Source: an uncultured Myxococcales bacterium (GTDB taxonomy: Bacteria; Myxococcota_A; UBA9042; DTJE01). From it: a stretch of 64,000 nt of DNA. The stretch spans positions 1-64,000 of the forward strand of contig CAIZWN010000005.1 of assembly GCA_903936705.1 (NCBI GenBank). Direction: 5' to 3'. The stretch's first letter is position 1; each line of letters opens with the position of its first letter. This document shows positions 36,175 to 44,251 of the stretch, in pieces. The notes beneath the pieces were generated by a model. That model made no database searches and was not told where the DNA came from. It was given only the letters and a program-made list of their open reading frames with translations. The position numbers and the translations under genes are program-made.

Positions 36175-37623
36175 ATGTCCAGCGTGATTGGTGACCTGGA
36201 ACCTCGTGTCCTGTTCCGGCATTTTGCGGCGCTTGTCGCCACCCCCAGGGGCTCGGGCAACGAGGCGGCAGCTCGCGAGTACGTGGTGTCGTTCGCTCGC
36301 GAACGCGGCTTCGATGCGCGCGTCGATGTCGTCGGCAACGTCGTGGTCGGCGTGCCAGCGACCCTTGGCCATGAGAACGCGCCGACCGTTGTGCTGCAGG
36401 GGCACCTTGACATCGTTTGCGAGAAGAACTCGGACATCGCCCACGATTTCCTGAATGACCCGATTCCAGCGTGGGTTGACGGCGATATGATCCGAGCCCG
36501 CGGCACGACGCTGGGGGCGGACAACGGAGTAGGTGTTTCGGCCGCGCTTGCTGTGGCAGAGGACCCTGATTGCGTGCATGGCCCACTCGAGATCCTGTGC
36601 ACGGTCGACGAGGAAACCGGGATGTCCGGGGCGTTTGGCCTGAAAGCGTCGATGCTGAAGGGCCGGATCATGCTGAACCTGGATTCGGAAGACGAAGGGA
36701 CGCTGTTCATCGGCTGCGCAGGTGGCGGCGATTCACTGGTCCGCCTGCCTGTCCAGCGCACTGCCATACCGGCTGGTGCGGTCGGTTATACCGTGAAGGT
36801 GTCGGGACTGAAGGGGGGACATTCGGGCCTGGACATCTGTCGCAACCGTGGAAATGCGCTGAGAATCCTGGCGCGCGCCCTTGTTGCAGGTGCAGGAATC
36901 GACGGTGTGCATCTGGCCTGTATCGCAGGCGGCAGCAAGCGAAACGCCATTCCCCGAGAAGCGACTGCGTGCGTGTGGATTCCAGCGCAATATGCGCCGG
37001 CTTTCGAAGCCAACGTTGCCGGCTTTGCTGCGTTGATCAAGGCCGAATTGGGTACCGCCGACCCGGGTGTTGTCGTCGGCACCGGCGCGATCGAATGCGA
37101 CCTGCCCCCAGTCGCGCAGTCTGCGTCAATCCTGCGCCTGCTGCTTGCCCTGCCCCACGGCGCGCTGGCAATGAGCCAGGAAATCCCCGGCCTGGTCGAG
37201 ACGTCCACCAACCTGGCAATAATTGCGATGGACACAACGGCCTGCACCATCACGTGCAACAGCCGGTCTTTTGTGGCATCGGCAATGGAATCGGTTCGTT
37301 TGGGCATCAGGTCGGTTGCGGAACTTGCCGGCGGGAACGCCGATCTGGTCTCGCAGTATCCTGGATGGCGCCCGGATCTGTCTTCTCCTGTCCTTGTCGC
37401 ATGCCGAGATGTCTGGAAAGAGGTCTCGGGGCGCGAGGCCCTGGTGACAGCGATTCACGCCGGTCTGGAATGTGGCGTTATCGGGGAAAATATAATCGGG
37501 ATGGACATGATCTCGATGGGTCCTGACATGCGCAACGTCCATTCCCCTGACGAATACCTGGTTGTTTCCTCGACAGCACGCTTCTATTCGTACCTGAAGG
37601 CAGTCCTGGCCCGCCTGGCCTGA
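36175..37623 (+). CDS. pepD: Aminoacyl-histidine dipeptidase (PepD, M20/M28 fold)
   Basis: A 482-aa zinc dipeptidase cutting Xaa-His and similar dipeptides. FAALVATPRGSGNE, VVLQGHLDIVCEKN (zinc His/Asp), GTTLGADNGVGVS (bridging Asp), CTVDEETGMSGAFG (catalytic Glu) and LNLDSEDEGTLFIGCAGG are canonical PepD motifs; the lid domain begins near KVSGLKGGHSG. Full length. GGGAGGAAG precedes the ATG. Monocistronic by spacing. Confidence 0.95.
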   Translation: MSSVIGDLEPRVLFRHFAALVATPRGSGNEAAAREYVVSFARERGFDARVDVVGNVVVGVPATLGHENAPTVVLQGHLDIVCEKNSDIAHDFLNDPIPAWVDGDMIRARGTTLGADNGVGVSAALAVAEDPDCVHGPLEILCTVDEETGMSGAFGLKASMLKGRIMLNLDSEDEGTLFIGCAGGGDSLVRLPVQRTAIPAGAVGYTVKVSGLKGGHSGLDICRNRGNALRILARALVAGAGIDGVHLACIAGGSKRNAIPREATACVWIPAQYAPAFEANVAGFAALIKAELGTADPGVVVGTGAIECDLPPVAQSASILRLLLALPHGALAMSQEIPGLVETSTNLAIIAMDTTACTITCNSRSFVASAMESVRLGIRSVAELAGGNADLVSQYPGWRPDLSSPVLVACRDVWKEVSGREALVTAIHAGLECGVIGENIIGMDMISMGPDMRNVHSPDEYLVVSSTARFYSYLKAVLARLA

Positions 37624-37672
37624 CTGGCGCAGTCTCCATTTTCCCGTCATGCACCCACAGCCTGGCCGCCCC

Positions 37673-37702
37673 TTGTGCCTCGCAGCCCCAATCCACTACA
37701 AT
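37673..37702 (+). promoter_or_regulatory. Sigma-70-type promoter of the Cys-rich protein gene
   Basis: TTGTGC and TACAAT with an 18-bp spacer, 28 bp before the ATG. Confidence 0.45.
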
Positions 37703-37730
37703 CGCGCCTGCACGCGACGAGGTCGGTCCG

Positions 37731-39101
37731 ATGAATAGATTCGGGTGTTCCACATGTTTGTTCTGCATGGCGACAATACTGCTGACCTTGATTTCAGTGG
37801 GCGCCACGGCTCAGTGCCTGGCCCCAGACACGCAGGTCCAGGACTCCTGCGGGTCCGTCACCAGCGTCGGTTGCTGCGGCGATGCCAACAGCGTTCGCTA
37901 TTGCAGCAATGGCGTCTTGTGTCAGAAGTCGTGCCAGCCCGACTTTTGCCAGTGGTCTTCAACCGGCACCACGTCTTACACCTGCGGCCCGGACGGCGGC
38001 ACGTCTGATCCCGATGGGATCTACGCACGAACCTGTCCCTGCGTACCGGCATGCACAGGCAAGGCGTGTGGCGACGACGGATGCGGGCAAACGTGCGGTT
38101 CCTGCAAGGCCAACGAGAACTGCGTCGACGACCAATGCCAGTGTGTACCTGACTGCCGGAACAGGGAATGCGGGGACGACGGGTGCGGCAACTCGTGCGG
38201 AAGTTGCACCGATGCCAGCCAGTGGGGGTGCAACAACGGCACGTGCGTCTGCACGCCGAAATGCGAAGGCCGTCAGTGCGGGGCGGACGGTTGCGGCAAA
38301 CAGTGCGGCACGTGTGGCAACGGACAGATCTGCGTCGGAACCCAGTGCATCGACAAGCCCTGCAACCCTGTTTGCTTCGAACGGGTTTGCGGCGACGACA
38401 AGTGCGGCGGCTTGTGCGGCAAGTGCCCGCAGGGAAAGAGCTGCGAGGCATTCAGTGGCCAGTGCCAGACTGGCGTGTGCACCCCTGATTGTAGTGGCAA
38501 GGAGTGCGGCGACGACGGATGCGGCCAATTGTGCGACTCCTGCACCCTCCCCAGCACCTGCAATTCCAGCTTCAAGTGCGTGGACGTAACCTGCAAGCCC
38601 GCGTGTACCGGAAAGAATTGCGGAGACGATGGTTGCGGCGACGTCTGCGGAACATGCGTCTTGCCGGCCGAATGCGATGCCAGCGGGAAGTGTGCTGAAC
38701 CATGCAGCCCGGTATGCGAGGGACGGTCATGCGGCGACAACAGCTGCGGCGGGTCCTGCGGTGCATGCGGTGAAGGCTTCTATTGCGACGGGTCATTCGC
38801 CTGTGTCGCCGGCACGGCTCCCGACGCAGACTCCGACATCGATACGTCCGCGGACGTCGCCACGGGGGATCGACCTGCCGGTGGCGACGGGACGTCAAAC
38901 GATCGGACCGGCCCCGACGCGGGAACGTGTCCAGCCGGCACCACGGAATTCAACGGACAGTGCATTCCGGCTGTCATCTCGGCAAAAGGCGGGGGCTGTT
39001 CGACTGGCGGTGGGACCGCAGGTTCCCTGCTGCCGTTCATCCTGGCTGTGGCGGGCATGGCGCTGGCATTCCGTCGCCGCAAGTCGGTCAGGCAGTACTA
39101 G
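37731..39101 (+). CDS. Secreted Cys-rich repeat protein with MYXO-CTERM-like tail
   Basis: A 456-aa exported protein. A signal peptide (cleavage near SVGATA-QC) is followed by a Cys-rich head and seven tandem modules (38040-38811) built on a CGDDGCGxxCGxC core with flanking Cys pairs, each about 35-40 residues. A Ser/Asp/Thr/Gly linker leads to a tail with GGGCSTGG, a hydrophobic helix LLPFILAVAGMALAF and a basic end RRRKSVRQY, the layout of MYXO-CTERM-type sorting signals. It is probably a disulfide-stabilised cell-surface or outer-membrane protein. Ligand unknown. It converges with the next gene; the stop codons overlap by 4 bp. Confidence 0.85.
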   Translation: MNRFGCSTCLFCMATILLTLISVGATAQCLAPDTQVQDSCGSVTSVGCCGDANSVRYCSNGVLCQKSCQPDFCQWSSTGTTSYTCGPDGGTSDPDGIYARTCPCVPACTGKACGDDGCGQTCGSCKANENCVDDQCQCVPDCRNRECGDDGCGNSCGSCTDASQWGCNNGTCVCTPKCEGRQCGADGCGKQCGTCGNGQICVGTQCIDKPCNPVCFERVCGDDKCGGLCGKCPQGKSCEAFSGQCQTGVCTPDCSGKECGDDGCGQLCDSCTLPSTCNSSFKCVDVTCKPACTGKNCGDDGCGDVCGTCVLPAECDASGKCAEPCSPVCEGRSCGDNSCGGSCGACGEGFYCDGSFACVAGTAPDADSDIDTSADVATGDRPAGGDGTSNDRTGPDAGTCPAGTTEFNGQCIPAVISAKGGGCSTGGGTAGSLLPFILAVAGMALAFRRRKSVRQY

Positions 39102-40075
39102 AACATCGACAACTGGACCTCGCGGTGCAGGGCCTGGGCCTCAAAACCTCTCAAGCGAATGCGTTCGGCAAACTCCTCGGCTCCGTGTCCGACGGTTACG
39201 ACCCGCTTGACGCCGGTCAGTTCAACCAATCTCTCCAGCCCCGGCGCATCCAGGTGTCCAGTCAAAGGAATCCCCTCGTCAACCTGCATCCTGGCCAGCA
39301 CTTCGGGAACCAGCGACCGGCCCGACAGCCAGTACAATTTTGCATTCTTCAAACCAGTTACGGCGGTACCAAATCGCATTGTCTCGGGCAACACCAGCGC
39401 GTGGCCGCTCCTGGGCGAGCCCCTATATTGCGGGGCGATCCCAGGGTTGAACCCAAGTTCCCGGTATCCACGATTGACTTCACAGATCGACCGGTGAGCC
39501 TCGACCAGCACTCGGGCATCAGACAGCGCACGAATAACTTCCTGCGACTTGCCCATAACCGATCCCAGGAATACCGGGGTGCGGCCCATCGCCAAGGTGC
39601 AGCAAGCTGCTTCAACGACCCGTCCAAGCGCTTCGGTACGTGTCGGAAAACGCGAAGCAAGGTGGCCGTAATCGGCCCTGGCTACCAGTACGTCCCCAGT
39701 GGGAACCTGGGGCGCCTCGGCCAGGGCGTGCGGCACCAGTGATACGTGCGACGCATACAGTGCAATAGTGCCGTCGGATACGACCCGCATAATCGCGGCG
39801 CCAGGCATATGCCCGGAGGGATGAAGAGATATCTCCATGGGCCCCAGGCGCAACGCAGCCCCGAACGGCACCACCAGGGGGGAGAATCCAGGACTCTGAA
39901 CGCGTACCAGGTGCCTGGTCCTGTCGTTGCATAGGGCTTTCTTATGACGACCCGACTCGCGAACACGCGCCGATGACAGAAACGTAAATACGTCCTGTCT
40001 GGGCGCGTCGAACCACAGCACCGAACCACGCAGGTGAATCCCGCGGTCCCAGTCGAATTCAGGCCGCAGCTCCAC
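39098..40075 (-). CDS. MBL-fold exonuclease-like protein lacking metal ligands
   Basis: A 325-aa protein related to the metallo-beta-lactamase/beta-CASP exonuclease family (DNA-ligase-associated or mRNA-processing type): LHPSGHMPGAAIMRV (His85, His89) matches the LHPAGHVLGS strand, and HLDAPGLERLV...VKRVVTVGHG matches the C-terminal DHAD.../THG part. The metal motif HxHxDH should lie in residues 33-44, but the sequence there is FLSSARVRESGR, with no His or Asp ligands, and the GD ligand region reads YASHVSL. So it is probably a catalytically dead homologue (inference). GTG start with GGGGAGAA upstream, 14 bp after the pilS-like stop; last gene of the pilus operon. Confidence 0.7.
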   Translation of the reverse strand: MELRPEFDWDRGIHLRGSVLWFDAPRQDVFTFLSSARVRESGRHKKALCNDRTRHLVRVQSPGFSPLVVPFGAALRLGPMEISLHPSGHMPGAAIMRVVSDGTIALYASHVSLVPHALAEAPQVPTGDVLVARADYGHLASRFPTRTEALGRVVEAACCTLAMGRTPVFLGSVMGKSQEVIRALSDARVLVEAHRSICEVNRGYRELGFNPGIAPQYRGSPRSGHALVLPETMRFGTAVTGLKNAKLYWLSGRSLVPEVLARMQVDEGIPLTGHLDAPGLERLVELTGVKRVVTVGHGAEEFAERIRLRGFEAQALHREVQLSMF

Positions 40076-40089
40076 TTGATTCTCCCCGG

Positions 40090-41829
40090 TCAGGCCGGCA
40101 GCCGAACCTCGAACTCGGTTCGCACGTACGGCACGCTGCTGACCGAAATCCGGCCTCCAATCTCCTCCACAACCTGGCTCACCGTTGCAAGCCCAAGGCC
40201 CGTGCCACGCGTCTTTGTCGTATAGAAGGCCTCGAAAATGCGAGCCTGATCTTCCTGCGAAATACCACAACCGTTGTCGATGATACGAACCACCACCCAC
40301 GGATGGCCGGCCTCGTTGGCCGACCTGGCCCGAATGACCAACTGGCCTCCTTCCGACATCGCCTCGACCGAATTCTTGGCAAGATTCAGAAACATCCTGT
40401 GCAGGCGCTGAGGCTCGCACACGATACGAAGCCCTGGTTCGATATCGGCGGATATCTCCATGAATGCAGCGGCGGGATCGCCCCGCATTATTTCGGCAAC
40501 CTGCCCAAGCAATTCCGACAGGTCAAGCCTGACGTTCTCGCCCTTCTTTGGACGTGCGTAATCCAGCAGTTCGGTAATCCATTGGTTCAGGCGATCCCCC
40601 TCGCGTACGACGATGTCCAGCGCCCTTCTGTCATCTCCCTCAAGACCTGAGGTCATCGACAACATCTGCGCCGACGCCGATATGGCGGCCAGGGGATTAC
40701 GGATCTCGTGGGCAACCACCGCAGACAGCTTCCCAATGGTTGCCAGCCGCTCGTCCGCCTTCATTCGAGCCTCAAGACTCTTGACGGTTGTCGTGTCGGT
40801 CACGTCAAGAATACGGCCCATCTTCTCACCGGTTCGAGCAACCAGCGGAGTTACCGAAACCTTGAACGACAACGGCTCTCCATCGGGGCCCACGCGATCA
40901 ATCTCGAAAGGCCCCGGGCCCGTCCTCATCGGCTCCTGAAGAATCGGAAGCATCTCGAAGAGGCTGCGCCCCTTGGAACGGTTCATGTCGATTCCCAGCA
41001 TCCCTTCCGCGGCGCGGTTTACATGCAGGATCCGGTCGTCAAGCCGGCAGGTCACGATGCCAGTCCCCACGGATGCCAGAATTGACTCATGCAATTGCCT
41101 TAGATCCTCGAGTGAGGAACGGTATCGCTCACTTTGAAGGTCCGATCGCCGCAATTGCTCGGACAAATATGAAGAAAGAACACCTATGCTGACAAACGCA
41201 ACGCCATTCAACCCGATCGAGTACAAAACCGCTTTCAGCATTCCTGCCGGAAGGATGTCAGCCAGAAACCATGGGAGCCCGATATGACCCAGTTCAATTG
41301 CGGCAATACAAACCATCATCCCCATTGAACCAAGAATGGTCAAAACCGTACCAGGTCGCCCCAGCACAATGCCGCCGACGATGATGTTCAGCGAGAAGAA
41401 GAATGTGAATGCCGACCCAGTACCGCCAGTAGCCAGGACCAAAGCGCCCGATAGCAGAGCATCCTGGGCCATCTGAATAACGGCCGTAATCTGCAGAGCC
41501 CGATGCCCCTTGACCGTCAGCAGAACCGGAAAATACAGCGCAGCCGGTACCAGAAAAATCATCCCGACCCACAGCATTATGTCCTGAACCAGATCGAACA
41601 ATGAAAGGCCGGAACTTCCCGAAAATATGGCTGTGGCGCTTACAAGAACCAGCAGACTTAGGATTCGCAACCATGAAAGCCACAGCAACTTCCTGCGAAG
41701 TGCCGAAACTTTCCAGTGTGCGGAGGGTTCGTCTACACGCTTTCGCAGGTCGTCGTGCAAGGGCCAGCGCGCGGGCGTCATGTCACGGATCGGCGCCTGT
41801 GCCCAGGTGTCACTGACGCTGTCGTCCAT
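40090..41829 (-). CDS. pilS: Membrane PAS histidine kinase, PilS-like
   Basis: A 579-aa sensor kinase. Six hydrophobic helices span ~45-220, a PAS domain lies at ~235-345 (SVGTGIVTCRLDDRILHVN), then the H-box VAHEIRNPLAAISASAQM with His374, an N-box LNLAKNSVEAM, and DNGCGIS plus GTGLGLATV of the ATPase domain. Topology and position after pilC match PilS, the sensor controlling pilin expression with response regulator PilR. No response regulator follows; the next gene is an MBL-fold homologue, so PilR and pilin must be elsewhere. Confidence 0.85.
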   Translation of the reverse strand: MDDSVSDTWAQAPIRDMTPARWPLHDDLRKRVDEPSAHWKVSALRRKLLWLSWLRILSLLVLVSATAIFSGSSGLSLFDLVQDIMLWVGMIFLVPAALYFPVLLTVKGHRALQITAVIQMAQDALLSGALVLATGGTGSAFTFFFSLNIIVGGIVLGRPGTVLTILGSMGMMVCIAAIELGHIGLPWFLADILPAGMLKAVLYSIGLNGVAFVSIGVLSSYLSEQLRRSDLQSERYRSSLEDLRQLHESILASVGTGIVTCRLDDRILHVNRAAEGMLGIDMNRSKGRSLFEMLPILQEPMRTGPGPFEIDRVGPDGEPLSFKVSVTPLVARTGEKMGRILDVTDTTTVKSLEARMKADERLATIGKLSAVVAHEIRNPLAAISASAQMLSMTSGLEGDDRRALDIVVREGDRLNQWITELLDYARPKKGENVRLDLSELLGQVAEIMRGDPAAAFMEISADIEPGLRIVCEPQRLHRMFLNLAKNSVEAMSEGGQLVIRARSANEAGHPWVVVRIIDNGCGISQEDQARIFEAFYTTKTRGTGLGLATVSQVVEEIGGRISVSSVPYVRTEFEVRLPA

Positions 41830-41849
41830 GCTGGACTGCCCCCGGCGAC

Positions 41850-43070
41850 CTACTTCTGCTTGCCCGACATGTTGTCTGCCATGCTGAATATCGGAAGGTA
41901 CATGGCGATCAGAACGAAACCGACCATCCCGCCGATGACGATCATCATCATGGGTTCGATCAGGGATGTCAGAGAATCAACCGCGGCGTCAACCTCGTCG
42001 TCATAAAAGTCGGCGATCTTCGACAACATGACGTCCATGGCGCCAGTCGATTCACCAACAGCAATCATCTGAACGACCATCTTCGGGAATATCTTGGTTT
42101 CCTCAAGGGGGCCGGCAATGTTCTTGCCCTCGGCCACCTTGGCTCGTGTATACATGACGGCTTCCTCGATAACCTTGTTGCCAGCAGATCTGGCAACTAC
42201 GTCGAGACCATCAAGAATAGGAACACCCGACGAGACCAGTGTGCCAAGGGTCCGCGTGAATCGCGCGATGGACGACTTCTGAACCAGGCCCCCGATGACC
42301 GGCATCTTCAGCATTATCAGATCCAGGAACCTGGCTCCGAAAGGACTGCGCTTGAACATCATGAATCCGACAGAGATCGCGACCCCTATCAACGCCATCA
42401 ATGGAAGATAATCCACGAATGAATTCGACATGTTAACCACGAACCGCGTCAACGCAGGCAGTTCACGATTACCGACGGACTTGAACATGCCGGCAAACGA
42501 CGGGATGACCTTCCACAGAAGGACGACCATGATGCCGCCGGCAGCTATCATGACGAATGAAGGGTATTTCAAGGCACTCGCCACCTTCTGCTTCAACTTC
42601 ATCGATTTTTCGGTGTACTGCGCCAGACGGTTCAGGATGGTATCGAGGATGCCGCCGACCTCGCCTGCCTGGATAAGGCTGACGAACAGGGTATCGAAGA
42701 CTTTCGGATGCTTCTTCATGGCGTCAGCCAGCGTTGATCCCTGTTCGACCTGGCCCTTGACGCTGGCAATTACCTTGGAAAATTCCGGGTCAGGTTCCTG
42801 GCTGCCAAGAATGTCCAGGCACTGCACCAGCGGCAGCCCCGCGTCGATCATGGTGGCAAGCTGACGCGTAAACACCACCAGAGTCTTGGTCTTGACCCCC
42901 CCAAATCTGGGGATCTTGATCTCGATCTGCCCCCACGCCCTGGATACTTTCGACGTCTGCACCTGCATCGAGCGCAGTTTCGACTCGGCCTCGGCCGCGC
43001 TGGCGGCTTCGATGAATCCCTTCTTGAACTGACCCTCGCGCGTCGTTCCTTCCCACGCGAACTTCGCCAT
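41850..43070 (-). CDS. pilC: Type IV pilus inner-membrane platform protein
   Basis: A 406-aa GspF/PilC-family protein. Two cytoplasmic GspF domains (~70-195 and ~270-395) and three membrane spans (IAAGGIMVVLLWKVIPSF, LPLMALIGVAISVGFMM, MMIVIGGMVGFVLIAMYLPIF). Typical motifs VVFTRQLATMIDAGLPLVQCL and ARFTRTLGTLVSSGVPILDGL are both present. It connects the PilB and PilT motors to the pilus base. It lies 21 bp after pilT. Confidence 0.96.
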   Translation of the reverse strand: MAKFAWEGTTREGQFKKGFIEAASAAEAESKLRSMQVQTSKVSRAWGQIEIKIPRFGGVKTKTLVVFTRQLATMIDAGLPLVQCLDILGSQEPDPEFSKVIASVKGQVEQGSTLADAMKKHPKVFDTLFVSLIQAGEVGGILDTILNRLAQYTEKSMKLKQKVASALKYPSFVMIAAGGIMVVLLWKVIPSFAGMFKSVGNRELPALTRFVVNMSNSFVDYLPLMALIGVAISVGFMMFKRSPFGARFLDLIMLKMPVIGGLVQKSSIARFTRTLGTLVSSGVPILDGLDVVARSAGNKVIEEAVMYTRAKVAEGKNIAGPLEETKIFPKMVVQMIAVGESTGAMDVMLSKIADFYDDEVDAAVDSLTSLIEPMMMIVIGGMVGFVLIAMYLPIFSMADNMSGKQK

Positions 43071-43091
43071 GGAACGCGCCCCCCTGCCCGC

Positions 43092-44240
43092 CTAGACCCC
43101 TGCCTGGCTCAGCATGTTGGAGAATTCCTCGAGGTCGCCCACGTGCGCCATTGCTTCCTCGCGGCTGATCAAGCGATCCCTCAACAGTTTCAGCAGTGCC
43201 TGATTCAGCGTCTGCATGCCGAACTTGGTCTGCCCCATCTGCATCTGGGAGTAAATCTGGTGAACCTTGCCCTCGCGAATCAGGTTGCGAATTGCCGGGT
43301 TAGGCATCAGCAACTCGACAGCAATCACCCGCCCCTTACCGTCTGCACGCGGCAGCAACTGCTGGCTAAGAATCCCCTCGCACACGAACGAGAATTGCGT
43401 GCGCACACGTTCCTGCTGATCGGCAGGGAACAGATCCATGACTCGATGAATGGTCTGAACGGCGCTGTTTGTATGCAGGGTCGACAGGACCAGGTGCCCC
43501 GTCTCGGAAAGGCTCAAAGCCGTCTCCATCGTTTCCGTGTCGCGAATCTCTCCCACCAGCACGACGTCCGGGTCCTGGCGCATCACGTATCGAAGGGCAT
43601 CCGAGAAGTTCGCGGTATCGCTGCCGACCTCGCGCTGGTTCACGATGCTGTTCTTGTGCCTGTGAAGAAACTCGATCGGGTCCTCGATTGTCAGGATGTG
43701 CGAACGACGGCGCTGGTTGATGGTATCGACCATGGACGCCAGAGTTGTCGATTTTCCCGACCCGGTCGGCCCGGTCACCAGGATCAATCCGCGCGGTCGA
43801 TCAACCAGTTGGCCCACGGCCGGCGGAAGGCCAAGTTCATCAAACGTCATAACCCGGGAGGGAATCTGACGGATAGCACCGGCAACACTTCCTCGCTGCC
43901 TGAAAAAATTCGCGCGAAACCTGCTGACGTTTCTCCACTGAAACGACATGTCGATCTCGTTCTTCTCCTCGAACCGCTTCTTCTGCGTCTCGGTCAGCAC
44001 CGAGTAGCACAGGCGCTGCGTATCTGTGGGCGCCAGAGGAGGCACCTTCACAGGGTACAAGGAACCATCGACACGAAGTTGCGGGGGAGTACCAACGGTC
44101 AGATGCAGGTCCGATGCGCCCTTTTCGACCATTACCTGCAGCAACGCATGAATATCAAGCGAGGCGTTTGCACCGGCCTGAACCTGGGGACTGCCGCCGG
44201 CTTCGGGAAAGACTCGCGGGTCGCTGGGTGCCGCGCTCAT
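43092..44240 (-). CDS. pilT: Type IV pilus retraction ATPase
   Basis: A 382-aa secretion-type ATPase. SDLHLTVGTPPQLRVDG is the PAS-like N-terminal domain; LVTGPTGSGKSTTLASM is Walker A; LTIEDPIEFLH is the Asp box; LVGEIRDTETMETAL is Walker B; GHLVLSTLHTNSAV is the His box; AIRNLIREGK is the PilT-specific retraction motif. It powers pilus retraction and twitching. It sits between pilB (11 bp) and pilC. Confidence 0.97.
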   Translation of the reverse strand: MSAAPSDPRVFPEAGGSPQVQAGANASLDIHALLQVMVEKGASDLHLTVGTPPQLRVDGSLYPVKVPPLAPTDTQRLCYSVLTETQKKRFEEKNEIDMSFQWRNVSRFRANFFRQRGSVAGAIRQIPSRVMTFDELGLPPAVGQLVDRPRGLILVTGPTGSGKSTTLASMVDTINQRRRSHILTIEDPIEFLHRHKNSIVNQREVGSDTANFSDALRYVMRQDPDVVLVGEIRDTETMETALSLSETGHLVLSTLHTNSAVQTIHRVMDLFPADQQERVRTQFSFVCEGILSQQLLPRADGKGRVIAVELLMPNPAIRNLIREGKVHQIYSQMQMGQTKFGMQTLNQALLKLLRDRLISREEAMAHVGDLEEFSNMLSQAGV

Positions 44241-44251
44241 CGTCTATTGCC

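Noticed and set aside
38040-38811. Periodic DNA repeats suggesting a CRISPR array or tandem repeat locus
   Set aside because: The periodicity comes from in-frame Cys-rich protein modules with variable DNA sequence; there are no identical repeats with unique spacers.
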